Origin: Mariprofundaceae bacterium
GTDB lineage: Bacteria; Pseudomonadota; Zetaproteobacteria; Mariprofundales; Mariprofundaceae
Direction: 5' to 3'
DNA: 8,516 nt
Assembly (NCBI GenBank): GCA_027075825.1
Contig: JALSZZ010000285.1
Span: forward strand, 1-8,516
Below, piece by piece: positions 1-7,007 of the stretch. A program made the translations under genes and the position numbers. The notes beneath the pieces are model-generated. The model saw only the letters and a list, made by a program, of their open reading frames with translations, searched no databases and was not told the DNA's origin. The first letter of the stretch is position 1, and every line of letters starts with the position of its first letter.

Positions 1-1
1 C

Positions 2-133
2 CTGAAAAAACACCTGAGCGAAGAACTGGCCGCAGCCTTCATGATTCACAGCATAGGCCAACGCCCCCACACCACCTACGCCCTGAAGCTACCGCCTTCG
101 GCGATTGAGTTTATTGGAGGAGAGGAAGTATGA
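2..133 (+). CDS. 3' end of an unidentified gene upstream of cmr1 (partial)
   Basis: An open frame enters from the left edge and ends at the TGA at 131-133, giving the last 43 residues of a protein. The tail starts LKKHLSEELAAAF and ends with LPPSAIEFIGGEEV. It is followed with no gap by the mini-ORF at 130, whose ATG overlaps this stop as ATGA, so this gene is probably the preceding member of the same operon. A strong GGAGG at 116-120 lies inside its last codons and serves the next start. The position suggests a CRISPR accessory or effector gene, but I do not recognise the fragment and assign no function. Codon use and GC look like the neighbouring cmr genes. Confidence is good that it is coding and nil for identity. 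Confidence 0.6.
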   Translation: MKKHLSEELAAAFMIHSIGQRPHTTYALKLPPSAIEFIGGEEV

Positions 134-222
134 GTAGTAAACACTGCCGCCTGACGTATGCGTCCCATAAGACCTATACGTCCTGTAGGACTTATACGAG
201 GAACAGGAAAGTCACCCGATGA
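130..222 (+). CDS. 30-residue mini-ORF spanning the upstream 9-nt repeat tract
   Basis: This small ORF starts at ATG 130, has GGAGG at 116-120 with 9-nt spacing, and stops at TGA 220-222. Its start overlaps the upstream stop as ATGA (130-133), and its stop overlaps the cmr1 start as ATGA (219-222). Half of it is encoded by the 9-nt repeat units at 157-201, which are in phase and give a tripeptide rhythm rich in Tyr, Thr and Ser (TYASHKTYTSCRTYTR). The peptide is basic and has no recognisable domain. It may act mainly as a translational bridge that carries ribosomes from the upstream gene to cmr1 rather than as a functional protein. The double overlap and the good ribosome site are seen directly; expression is inferred. 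Chance is possible for so short a frame. Confidence 0.4.
   Translation: MSSKHCRLTYASHKTYTSCRTYTRNRKVTR
157..201. repeat. Upstream 9-nt tandem repeat tract (5 degenerate units)
   Basis: Five consecutive 9-nt units: TATGCGTCC, CATAAGACC, TATACGTCC, TGTAGGACT, TATACGAGG, roughly YATANGWCC. The first four units alternate between GTC and GAC cores, which are reverse complements of each other, so the tract has local dyad character such as CCTA (173-176) facing TAGG (186-189). Positions 162-196 match 8199-8233 downstream of cmr6 with only two mismatches. It lies inside the mini-ORF just before cmr1. Function is unknown; a protein-binding array, a recombination substrate or a dispersed repeat family are all possible. 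Confidence 0.8.
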
Positions 223-1286
223 GCAAACAATACATCACCCACGAATATCAACTCTCCTTTGCCACGCCGGCCTTTCTCGGTGATGCCAGCCAGAAAGGCG
301 CGTGGCGCACGCCGCCATTCAAGGCATTGCTGCGCCAGTGGTGGCGCATCGCCGCAGCAAAAGACTGCAACTATGATGTGAGCGAACTGCGCCGACGTGA
401 ACACGCCCTGTTCGGTAGTGCCGCCGACGACAAAACCGGCGGTAAAAGCAAGGTGCGCCTGCGGTTGAGTGAGTGGAAAAGCGGCAACTTAAGGCAATGG
501 CCACAAAAAGGCTTTTCACGGCTGGATGGTCAGGTCAATGCTGATGTGTATCTGGGATATGGCCCAGTGGCTCCCCCCAGTAGGAAAAAAGGCATTGATC
601 ATGTTCATCTTGAGCATCCACCTGCTATTGAAACGATAGAGCAAGCCACGCTTCGCCTGGCACTGGTGGATGCCACTGAAGAGAAAGAACAGGAAATCGC
701 ACACGCTCTGCAATTGGCGGCATGGTTTGGCACATTGGGTTCTCGTAGCCGCAATGGCTGGGGTTCGCTGACGATTTCACATGAAGAAATCAAGCCATTT
801 CCCGAAGATCAACGGGATTTGCAGCATATTGCGCTGCCTGTTGAGCAAGCACTGCAACGCGATTGGGCACATGCTCTGGGTAGCGATCGCGATGGATTAT
901 TGCTGTGGACGGCGTATGTCGAAAACTGGAAAAAGGCGGTCAATCATCTTGGTTTGTTACGCAAAGAAATCCGCAAAGTAGTCAAAGAATTCAACGGATG
1001 TGAAATGAAGGGAAGCTTTTTGCTGGGCTATCCGTTAACCAAAGCCAGGGCGTATGCATGGCAAGATGAGGCGCGATTACCTAACCAGTTGCGCTTCAAG
1101 GTGTTACCTGATCAGGAGGGGTGTTTACTGTGCGTGGCGCATTTTCCCTGCACCGTACCAGATAGCATCTGGAAGAAAAATCAGGAGCGGGCGAAAGCAT
1201 GGGTGAGTTCCAATCAACTACACATCTGGCAACAAGTCCACAAAGTGCTGGATGAACGCATGCAACGCCTCGGAGGTCTGTCATGA
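219..1286 (+). CDS. cmr1: Type III-B CRISPR RAMP protein Cmr1
   Basis: Cmr1 is a RAMP subunit of the cytoplasmic Cmr effector complex. Together with Cmr6 it caps the end of the complex that holds the 3' part of the crRNA and helps capture target RNA. The 355-residue product shows the family's N-terminal signature: TPAFLGDASQKGAWRTPPFK (about 16-35) leading into LLRQWWR (37-43), then LFGSA (64-68), YLGYGP (111-116) and the glycine-rich RAMP loop GTLGSRSRNGWGSL (171-184). Residues from about 190 on are less conserved. The ATG at 219 has AGGAAA at 205-210 and gives the expected N-terminus, so I prefer it. It overlaps the mini-ORF stop and the cmr2 start, both as ATGA, so translation is probably coupled. 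The frame looks intact. Confidence 0.95.
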   Translation: MSKQYITHEYQLSFATPAFLGDASQKGAWRTPPFKALLRQWWRIAAAKDCNYDVSELRRREHALFGSAADDKTGGKSKVRLRLSEWKSGNLRQWPQKGFSRLDGQVNADVYLGYGPVAPPSRKKGIDHVHLEHPPAIETIEQATLRLALVDATEEKEQEIAHALQLAAWFGTLGSRSRNGWGSLTISHEEIKPFPEDQRDLQHIALPVEQALQRDWAHALGSDRDGLLLWTAYVENWKKAVNHLGLLRKEIRKVVKEFNGCEMKGSFLLGYPLTKARAYAWQDEARLPNQLRFKVLPDQEGCLLCVAHFPCTVPDSIWKKNQERAKAWVSSNQLHIWQQVHKVLDERMQRLGGLS

Positions 1287-4126
1287 GCAATGAATCCATC
1301 TGGCAGGCCAAACTGGCTGCCCGTATTCACGACCCTGCGGAAAAAGCGCTGGTGTTGCTGCGTGATCCGGCAGGGCATGAAGGCGGTACGGTGCGCAAGC
1401 TGCGTGAGCAACTGTTCCCCGATGAGACATGGAGGCCGTTTCAGAATATGGTCAAACAGGCCGATCACTGGGCATCTGCTGCTGACAGACCGCAGTTTCC
1501 CATGGATGGTGATCGCTATGCGGCCTGGACGCAGGTACGTTTTGCTGATCAACCGGAGATCAAGCATCCACTGACAGGTGAATCGTTCGATCCTGGCACG
1601 CTTCATGAACTGGAACCGGCAGCATTAAAAGCAATATCCACCGACAGTTTTGCCAAACTGGTGTATCGTGATGGCGATGTCATTGCCTGGAAAAAAACGG
1701 CGCTGGCGTTCTGGCGTTTTGGCCCGGAGCTGGATGCCAAAGGGCTGAAATTGCTCTGGCAACTGCTGCCTGCCGATACCCGCGTGCCGGATCACACCAT
1801 CTGGTCACATCTTGATCTGACCAGCGCACTGGCGGGCGCAATGGCCGGAGATGAGACGAATACTCCCGCTTTGCTCACTGTCAGCTTTGGCCCGGTACAG
1901 TCGTTTATCGCGCAGGCGCGTTCTACCTCCGATTTGTGGGCAGGTTCGCATCTGCTTTCGCGTATGGTCTGGGAGGGTATCCGCGTCATATGCGAACGCC
2001 TGGGGCCGGATGCGCTGCTTTTTCCACAACTCTTTGGCGTGCCGCAGGTGGATGCCTGGATTACCGATCAGCTTGGCGGCTGGCCACAAGGTGTTGCCAA
2101 AGCCGACTGGCAAAGCAAGGGCACGGATGCCAATCCGTTGTTTGCCGCTGCCTTGCCGAATCGTTTTGTTGCCATCGTGCCTGCGGCGCAGGCGAAAGAG
2201 ATCGCCGAAGCTGTCAGGGATGCAGCGCGCAACTGGGTCATGAGGCAAGGCGAAATCATGCTGGATCGACTGCTTAAAAAAGCGGAGATCAGCGATGCGG
2301 GCAATGCTGTCGAACAAGTGCGACGGCAACTGGCCGACTTCCCCGAATGCCACTGGAGCGCTGTCCCCTGGTCACTGGCTGGTGAAAAGAACGGCGAAGT
2401 TCAGACCGATGGTCTGCGTGATGCGCTGGCTGTTTTTTACCCTGAAGCTGAGGCGAAGAGCTTTTTGGATGGCAAGGCATGGAAGCTGCTGTCCAAAGAC
2501 ATCAAGGTGGACGGCCACTGGTTTTATCGTCCCAACGCCGGAGTGCTGTATCCGCCACTCTACGATCTGCTGGAGCGCACGCAGGCATCGGTCAAAACGA
2601 TGCGTCCGTTCTCGCCGCAATGCGAGGAAGGTTATCGCTGCACATTGTGCGGCGAGCGCGAATGGCTGACACCAGACCGGGCTGATCTGATGCGTCCAGC
2701 AAAGAAGCGTCAGGCTGTATTGTGGCAGAAGCTGCCATCTTCCTGGTCGCGCAAGGGCAAGGAGCATCTTTGCGCTTTGTGCGCCCTCAAGCGGTTGTGG
2801 CCGACGCTGTTTGCCGACGAAGTGAAGCAACTAACCGGTAAGGAGGATGTGCCGCGTTTTGTAGTATCCACCCATACGATGGCTCTGGCAGGTGATTTGG
2901 CGAAAAATAAGGATAAGGACATTCAGTCGTTAAAACCTTTGTTTGAGAGATACAAACCGGAACGTGTCGCACTACCAGCTAAGCTCGCAGCAGATATGAA
3001 ACAAACTTCCCGTGACCTGGCATATATCCCGGGCTTGCTGGATGCTGTGTGCGATGATGATGAACGGCACGCGGTGGAGTCAGAACTGAAGGAATGGCTC
3101 GGTCACAAGCCGGAAACCTATTACGGCTTCATTCTCTTTGATGGCGACAAGATGGGCGCATGGCTTCAGGGCAACGAGGATTTCACCAAACGAACATACG
3201 AAGAAAGCTGGCATACACAGGTGCGAGATTCTGTGCGTGAAAAAGCCCGGCATCATCCCGAACTGCAACGCTATCTGAAGGAAAACAGGCCCGTTTCACC
3301 TGCCCGCCATGCGGCGATTTCCGCCGCGCTCAACGGCTTTGCCTTGCATCTGGCGCGCTTTGCCGTTGAGGAGGCGCACCACGGCAAACTGATTTACGCT
3401 GGTGGCGATGATGTGATGGCCATGGTACCGGTGGGTGAGCTGCTTTCCTGTATGCGTTTGTTGCGTCTGCTCTATGCCGGGCATGTGCCGGAAGGCGTGC
3501 CGCTGCCGGATGCCATGAAGGGGAAGGTTGGCAGTGGTTTTGTCCATTATCGCCAACGCCTGCTGCGTGTTATGGGTAGAAAGGCCACGGCCAGCGCGGG
3601 CGCGGTAGTGGCGCATCATATGATGCCCTTGCAGCGGCTGCTGAAGACGCTGCGCGCCGCCGAATCCGAAGCCAAAAACAAAGGTGGCCGCGATGCCTTC
3701 TGCCTGAAAGTGCTCAAACGCGGTGGCGGCACAGTAGGCAGCACTGCCCGATGGTTTGACGAAAGCCCGCTGCATGAAAATACATTATCCAAACACCCGG
3801 TGATGATGCTGGAAGTGCTGGCGCGCACGCTGGCGAGTGAACAACTTTCCCGCCGGGCTGCCTACCATGTGCAGGCGCAGCTGCGTCAGTTGCCTGAACG
3901 GCATCATTTTAAGGATAAACCCGACGATTTCGAGACGATGCTGAAGGCCACGCTGGCGCGTCAGTTCCGACAGCAGGGCGGTGATGAGCAAGCACAGGAA
4001 CTGGCAAAATGCATTGCAACTCTGGCCTGTCAAACAGCAAAAAACAACGAAGCCAACTGGCTGGAAGAGTTCTTCGCTGTCGCCGAGTTCCTCGGGCGTG
4101 AAGGGCGAATGGGAGATGCAGTATGA
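1283..4126 (+). CDS. cmr2: Type III-B CRISPR protein Cas10/Cmr2
   Basis: Cas10 is the large subunit of the Cmr complex. With Cmr3 it binds the crRNA 5' tag and, on target RNA binding, can make cyclic oligoadenylate from ATP in its palm domain. The 947-residue protein has an HD-type dyad near the N-terminus (LAARIHDPAEKAL, H16-D17) and the Cmr2 signatures DHTIWSH (170-176) and FGPVQSFIAQARSTSDLWAG (202-221). A zinc ribbon follows: C453-x2-C456 and C497-x2-C500, with C447 nearby. The second palm carries FDGDKMG (D620, D622) and then the cyclase motif GGDD (707-710). The C-terminus is helical. GGDD is intact, so signalling is predicted; whether the HD domain cuts DNA is uncertain, because this region is often degenerate in Cmr2 proteins. 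GGAGG at 1272-1276 precedes the start, which overlaps cmr1 as ATGA; the end overlaps cmr3 the same way. No frame damage is seen. Confidence 0.97.
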   Translation: MSNESIWQAKLAARIHDPAEKALVLLRDPAGHEGGTVRKLREQLFPDETWRPFQNMVKQADHWASAADRPQFPMDGDRYAAWTQVRFADQPEIKHPLTGESFDPGTLHELEPAALKAISTDSFAKLVYRDGDVIAWKKTALAFWRFGPELDAKGLKLLWQLLPADTRVPDHTIWSHLDLTSALAGAMAGDETNTPALLTVSFGPVQSFIAQARSTSDLWAGSHLLSRMVWEGIRVICERLGPDALLFPQLFGVPQVDAWITDQLGGWPQGVAKADWQSKGTDANPLFAAALPNRFVAIVPAAQAKEIAEAVRDAARNWVMRQGEIMLDRLLKKAEISDAGNAVEQVRRQLADFPECHWSAVPWSLAGEKNGEVQTDGLRDALAVFYPEAEAKSFLDGKAWKLLSKDIKVDGHWFYRPNAGVLYPPLYDLLERTQASVKTMRPFSPQCEEGYRCTLCGEREWLTPDRADLMRPAKKRQAVLWQKLPSSWSRKGKEHLCALCALKRLWPTLFADEVKQLTGKEDVPRFVVSTHTMALAGDLAKNKDKDIQSLKPLFERYKPERVALPAKLAADMKQTSRDLAYIPGLLDAVCDDDERHAVESELKEWLGHKPETYYGFILFDGDKMGAWLQGNEDFTKRTYEESWHTQVRDSVREKARHHPELQRYLKENRPVSPARHAAISAALNGFALHLARFAVEEAHHGKLIYAGGDDVMAMVPVGELLSCMRLLRLLYAGHVPEGVPLPDAMKGKVGSGFVHYRQRLLRVMGRKATASAGAVVAHHMMPLQRLLKTLRAAESEAKNKGGRDAFCLKVLKRGGGTVGSTARWFDESPLHENTLSKHPVMMLEVLARTLASEQLSRRAAYHVQAQLRQLPERHHFKDKPDDFETMLKATLARQFRQQGGDEQAQELAKCIATLACQTAKNNEANWLEEFFAVAEFLGREGRMGDAV

Positions 4127-5241
4127 AGCAATTGTTCCTCACACCTGTGGACGTACTCTATTTGCGCGGCAACCGGCTCTTTGGCGAGGCAGGGGATGAT
4201 GCGGGGGCGGTGATGCCGCCGTGGCCGTCGGTGGTAGCTGGTGCTATCCGCTCGCGTATGCTGGTGGATGCCGGTGCCGACCTTCATGCCTTTGCCAAAG
4301 GCGAAGCAGTACCGGAAACACTGGCTGTCAGCCTGGGTTTGCCGGAAAAGTCGGGGGCATTTCGCCTAGTCCGCTTGTCGCTGGCGCAGCAGGTGGAGCG
4401 GCGCATTGAGCCATTGCTTCCTATGCCTTCTGACTGGCTGAAATTTTCCGATGGCTTGCAACGACTCGCGCCCTGCGCCTTGCCGGAGACAGTGATGAGC
4501 AGCGCGGCTACGCCCTGTTTGCCCATCCTGCGCACAGCAAAAGCAGCCAAGGCAGAAGCGCGTCCGTGGCTGAATATTGCCGGTATTCGGGCGTGGCTGC
4601 GCGATGAAACATTGCATGACAAGCACTTGCTGGAACAGGGTAAACTGTGGAAAACCGATGCCCGTCTTGGCATTGGCATGGATGCCGATACTGGCAGTGC
4701 CAAAGAAGGGCAGATCTACACCAGCGACGCGGTGGCCATGTGTAACAATGCGGGTTTTCTCGCCGAAGTTGATGGTGCGGATCAGAACTTGCCGCAACAG
4801 GGCTTGCTGCGCTTTGGCGGCGATGGACGCGGAGTGAATGTGCAGGCTGCGAACGTGCAGTGGCCGGAGGCGAACTGGAAGGCCATCGAGCAGCACCGTC
4901 GCTTCCGACTACTGTTGACCAGCCCCGGCATTTTCACTGATGGCTGGCGTCTGCCAGGCATGAATGAAAAAGGCGAGTGCGCGCTGGCTGGTGGCAAGGC
5001 CAGGGTGGTGGCAGCGACCATCGGACGCAATGAGGTCATCAGCGGCTGGGATGTGGCCAGACATCAGCCCAAAGCCGCCGTGCGTGCCGCTGCCGCTGGC
5101 AGTGTGTACTGGCTGGAAGATTTTGATGGTGATATTGATGCGTTGAAGCGACTGCAAGGTGAGGGTCTTCCCTGCGATCATGCCATGCGGCGCGCCGAAG
5201 GATTCAATGCCTGCCTGATCGGCAACTGGAATAAGGAGTAA
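4123..5241 (+). CDS. cmr3: Type III-B CRISPR RAMP protein Cmr3
   Basis: Cmr3 is a double-RAMP protein that pairs with Cas10 at the base of the Cmr complex and holds the crRNA 5' tag. The 372-residue product starts with the family's typical FLTPVDVLYLRGNRLFG (about 5-21), followed by PPWPSVVAGAIRSRML (32-47). Later come the glycine-rich RFGGDGRG (230-237), the conserved LLTSPGIFTDGW stretch ending near 275, a GSVYWLEDFDGD segment and the terminal GFNACLIGNW. Length and motif order are normal for the family. The ATG at 4123 overlaps the cmr2 stop as ATGA and has GGGAG at 4111-4115. The stop at 5239-5241 lies 5 nt before cmr4, and the cmr4 ribosome site AAGGAG (5233-5238) sits within the last codons of cmr3. 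Confidence 0.95.
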   Translation: MKQLFLTPVDVLYLRGNRLFGEAGDDAGAVMPPWPSVVAGAIRSRMLVDAGADLHAFAKGEAVPETLAVSLGLPEKSGAFRLVRLSLAQQVERRIEPLLPMPSDWLKFSDGLQRLAPCALPETVMSSAATPCLPILRTAKAAKAEARPWLNIAGIRAWLRDETLHDKHLLEQGKLWKTDARLGIGMDADTGSAKEGQIYTSDAVAMCNNAGFLAEVDGADQNLPQQGLLRFGGDGRGVNVQAANVQWPEANWKAIEQHRRFRLLLTSPGIFTDGWRLPGMNEKGECALAGGKARVVAATIGRNEVISGWDVARHQPKAAVRAAAAGSVYWLEDFDGDIDALKRLQGEGLPCDHAMRRAEGFNACLIGNWNKE

Positions 5242-5246
5242 GAACA

Positions 5247-6173
5247 ATGTTTGAAGCACACAAGGCAATGTTTATGTATTGCACCACCCCGGTGCATGCG
5301 GGTGCGGGTCAGGCCTTCGGGCTGGTCGATAACCCGATTCAGCGCGAAACACATAGCGAGCATCCGGTGATTGCCGGCTCCGGCGTGAAAGGCGCGCTGC
5401 GTCATCATCTCTGGCGCAAGTGGGACAAGGGTAATGGCAAGCGAACCCGTGACTTGCTCAATAATATTTTCGGCCCGGAAGCGGGCAGCAGCGATTTGCA
5501 TGCAGGGGCGATCAGTTTTTCGGATGCGCAGCTTGTCGCTTTTCCGATCCGTTGCGTCAAAAACGCCTTTGTCTATGCCACGTCACCGCTTGCGCTGGCC
5601 AGGGCACAGCGCATGCTGGGCTTGTGCGGCGAACAAGCGGATTGGTCGGTGCAATCCCCGGAAGATGGTCATGCCTGGCTGATCAATCCGGCCTTACTCT
5701 CCGGTGATCACCTGCTGCTGGAAACCCAGGCGTTGACGGCGCAAGTCGATGCCAATGCACAAGGCGTAAAAAAGGTAGCAGAAACGCTTGCGAATTCTGC
5801 CATTCCGGATGGCGGCTATTTTCACGACAAACTGAAAAATGATCTGGTTGTGCTTTCCGACACTGACTTCAAATGGTTCGTGAAACACGCCACCGTTGTC
5901 GAAGCACATGTGCGCATTGATGATAAGACGGGTGCGGCAGACGGTGGCGGATTGTTTTACACCGAAAACCTGCCGCCGGAATCCATCCTGTTATCTACGG
6001 TGATGGCCACGCGGGAGCGAAAAGAAGGCAGTGATGTGCAGGCGGATGCCGTGCTGGGGCATGTGGTCGGTGCATTGAATGGGCAAACCGTGCAGCTAGG
6101 TGGCGATGCCACCACCGGACGCGGCATGGTGACGCTGAATTTTGCAGGAGGAAACAGCAATGGTCAATCTTGA
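5247..6173 (+). CDS. cmr4: Type III-B CRISPR RAMP protein Cmr4 (target RNA nuclease subunit)
   Basis: Cmr4 is the repeated backbone subunit (Cas7-type) of the Cmr filament, and each copy cuts the bound target RNA at about 6-nt intervals. The 308-residue protein contains the family's catalytic loop, VHAGAGQAFGLVDNPIQRET (16-35). D28 matches the position of the catalytic aspartate known from Pyrococcus Cmr4 (D26). Next are HPVIAGSGVKGALR (39-52), with the RAMP GSGVKG turn, and near the C-terminus the glycine-rich LGGDATTGRGMVTL starting at about 284. The active-site Asp is kept, so target RNA cleavage is predicted. The ATG at 5247 has AAGGAG at 5233-5238. The gene overlaps cmr5 by 14 nt. Confidence 0.97.
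   Translation: MFEAHKAMFMYCTTPVHAGAGQAFGLVDNPIQRETHSEHPVIAGSGVKGALRHHLWRKWDKGNGKRTRDLLNNIFGPEAGSSDLHAGAISFSDAQLVAFPIRCVKNAFVYATSPLALARAQRMLGLCGEQADWSVQSPEDGHAWLINPALLSGDHLLLETQALTAQVDANAQGVKKVAETLANSAIPDGGYFHDKLKNDLVVLSDTDFKWFVKHATVVEAHVRIDDKTGAADGGGLFYTENLPPESILLSTVMATRERKEGSDVQADAVLGHVVGALNGQTVQLGGDATTGRGMVTLNFAGGNSNGQS
6146..6151 (+). promoter_or_regulatory. Ribosome binding site fixing the cmr5 start
   Basis: AGGAGG lies 8 nt before ATG 6160 and inside the 3' end of cmr4. It decides in favour of the ATG at 6160 over the in-frame TTG at 6142. Confidence 0.8.
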
Positions 6174-6543
6174 TCAACAGCGTGCCGCCTTCGCCTGGCA
6201 GCGGGTGGAAGAAGCAAAATCAAAGTTGTCCGAAAAGGATTACAAGAGCTATAAAAACCTCGCCAAGTCTGCCCCCGCACTGATTATGAATAACGGCCTG
6301 ATGCAAACACTGGCATTTTTCACCAGCAAGGGGAAAGATCACCACGGGCAACTGCAAGGCGACATCCTGGCATGGCTGGAGAAGCAAAAGCAACTTCCCT
6401 CGAAAGACTATACGCAGGCCATGAATTTTTTGCACAGCAAGGCAAATAGCGAGCAATACCGCCTTGCAACCGATGAAACCATGCACCTGCTGCGCTGGCT
6501 GCGCCAGTTTGCGGACAGTGAATTTGCAGACAGTGAACAATGA
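6160..6543 (+). CDS. cmr5: Type III-B CRISPR small subunit Cmr5
   Basis: Cmr5 is the small all-helical subunit that lines the Cmr4 filament and helps hold target RNA. The 127-residue product starts MVNLDQQRAAFAWQRVEEAK, the usual Cmr5 opening, followed by a DYKSYKNLAKSAPALIMNNG stretch and LMQTLAFF. It is predicted helical throughout, with the expected length. I chose ATG 6160 because AGGAGG (6146-6151) lies 8 nt before it and the N-terminus then fits the family. The in-frame TTG at 6142 would place the ribosome site inside the coding region. The gene overlaps the end of cmr4 by 14 nt and its stop overlaps the next ATG as ATGA (6540-6543). A near-duplicate FADSE-FADSE ends the protein. Confidence 0.95.
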   Translation: MVNLDQQRAAFAWQRVEEAKSKLSEKDYKSYKNLAKSAPALIMNNGLMQTLAFFTSKGKDHHGQLQGDILAWLEKQKQLPSKDYTQAMNFLHSKANSEQYRLATDETMHLLRWLRQFADSEFADSEQ

Positions 6544-6794
6544 GGAGTGCCCGCTTTGGTTTGCCGATCATGATTACCCGTCATGCCAGAAGTCGCATGC
6601 AGGAACGGGGAGTCACTGAAGCAGAGTTGTTGGAGTTACTGGAATATGGAGAACTTCGTCATAAGGATGAAAGCAGGCTATGGGTACATCATGCATTTGC
6701 ACAGAGGGATGATAATCGCGTATGTGCAGCGGTAGTGATTGAGAATGTGCTGGTAATAAAGACGGTGATGATTCGCTGGGAGGTGATGCCATGA
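6540..6794 (+). CDS. DUF4258-like small protein, possible toxin-like member of a pair
   Basis: An 84-residue protein whose core, ITRHARSRMQERGVTEAELL (12-31), fits the DUF4258 family: a T-x-HA-x2-R-x3-RG opening, a helix, a LEYGE turn, and C-terminal strands VCAAVVIENVLVIKTVM. DUF4258 is thought to share the small nuclease-like fold of BrnT/RelE-type toxins and often sits beside a second small gene. A toxin-like role is inference from family knowledge. The ATG at 6540 overlaps the cmr5 stop as ATGA but has only a weak ribosome site. ATG 6570 would give MITRHARSRMQ, closer to the usual family N-terminus, but has no good ribosome site either, so the start is uncertain. The region looks more AT-rich than the flanking cmr genes. 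It is not part of the known Cmr complex. Confidence 0.75.
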   Translation: MRSARFGLPIMITRHARSRMQERGVTEAELLELLEYGELRHKDESRLWVHHAFAQRDDNRVCAAVVIENVLVIKTVMIRWEVMP

Positions 6795-6994
6795 AAATAA
6801 GCTATGATGAGAAAGATGATGTGCTGTTCATCCGTTTTAATGACAAGCCGGTGATACGCGACGTATCGCATGGGTGGAATGTGGTGATTGGCATGGCAGA
6901 AGATGGCATTGCCCAAATTACTATTCTGGATGCGGAAAAAGACGGTTTTTTGCCGCTGGAAACCCCATTATCCCTGCTGCGTCACGCCGGTTAA
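6791..6994 (+). CDS. DUF2283-like small protein, partner of the preceding gene
   Basis: A 67-residue protein starting MKISYDEKDDVLFIRFNDKP and continuing to a WNVVIGMAEDGIAQITILDAEK segment. This matches the DUF2283 pattern of an N-terminal YD-x3-D-x-L-x-I-x-F strand pair followed by a central strand and an 'ILDA' end. The start overlaps the previous stop as ATGA (6791-6794) and has GGAGGT at 6779-6784, so it can be translated well and is coupled to its neighbour. DUF2283 genes are often next to DUF4258-type genes, and an antitoxin-like or partner role is inferred. The stop at 6992-6994 is directly followed by the cmr6 ribosome site. No DNA-binding motif is evident to me. Confidence 0.78.
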   Translation: MKISYDEKDDVLFIRFNDKPVIRDVSHGWNVVIGMAEDGIAQITILDAEKDGFLPLETPLSLLRHAG

Positions 6995-6999
6995 AGGAG
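6994..6999 (+). promoter_or_regulatory. Ribosome binding site fixing the cmr6 start
   Basis: AAGGAG lies 8 nt before ATG 7008. It supports 7008 rather than the upstream in-frame ATG at 6888, which would overlap the DUF2283-like gene for over 100 nt in another frame. Confidence 0.8.
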
Positions 7000-7007
7000 A
7001 AGAAGTC

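Noticed and set aside
157..201. The repeats as a CRISPR array
   Set aside because: Units are 9 nt, contiguous and degenerate, with no spacers. No 25-40 nt repeat with unique spacers occurs anywhere in the window.
1691..1697. Run of seven A in cmr2 as a programmed frameshift site
   Set aside because: The zero frame continues intact through all later Cas10 motifs and no alternative product of interest follows.
1851..2277. Overlapping + strand frames within cmr2
   Set aside because: They lie in the shadow frames of the confirmed Cas10 coding region and show no domain or ribosome site.
6888..7007. N-terminal extension of cmr6 starting at ATG 6888
   Set aside because: It would overlap the DUF2283-like gene in another frame. 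ATG 7008 has AAGGAG at proper spacing.
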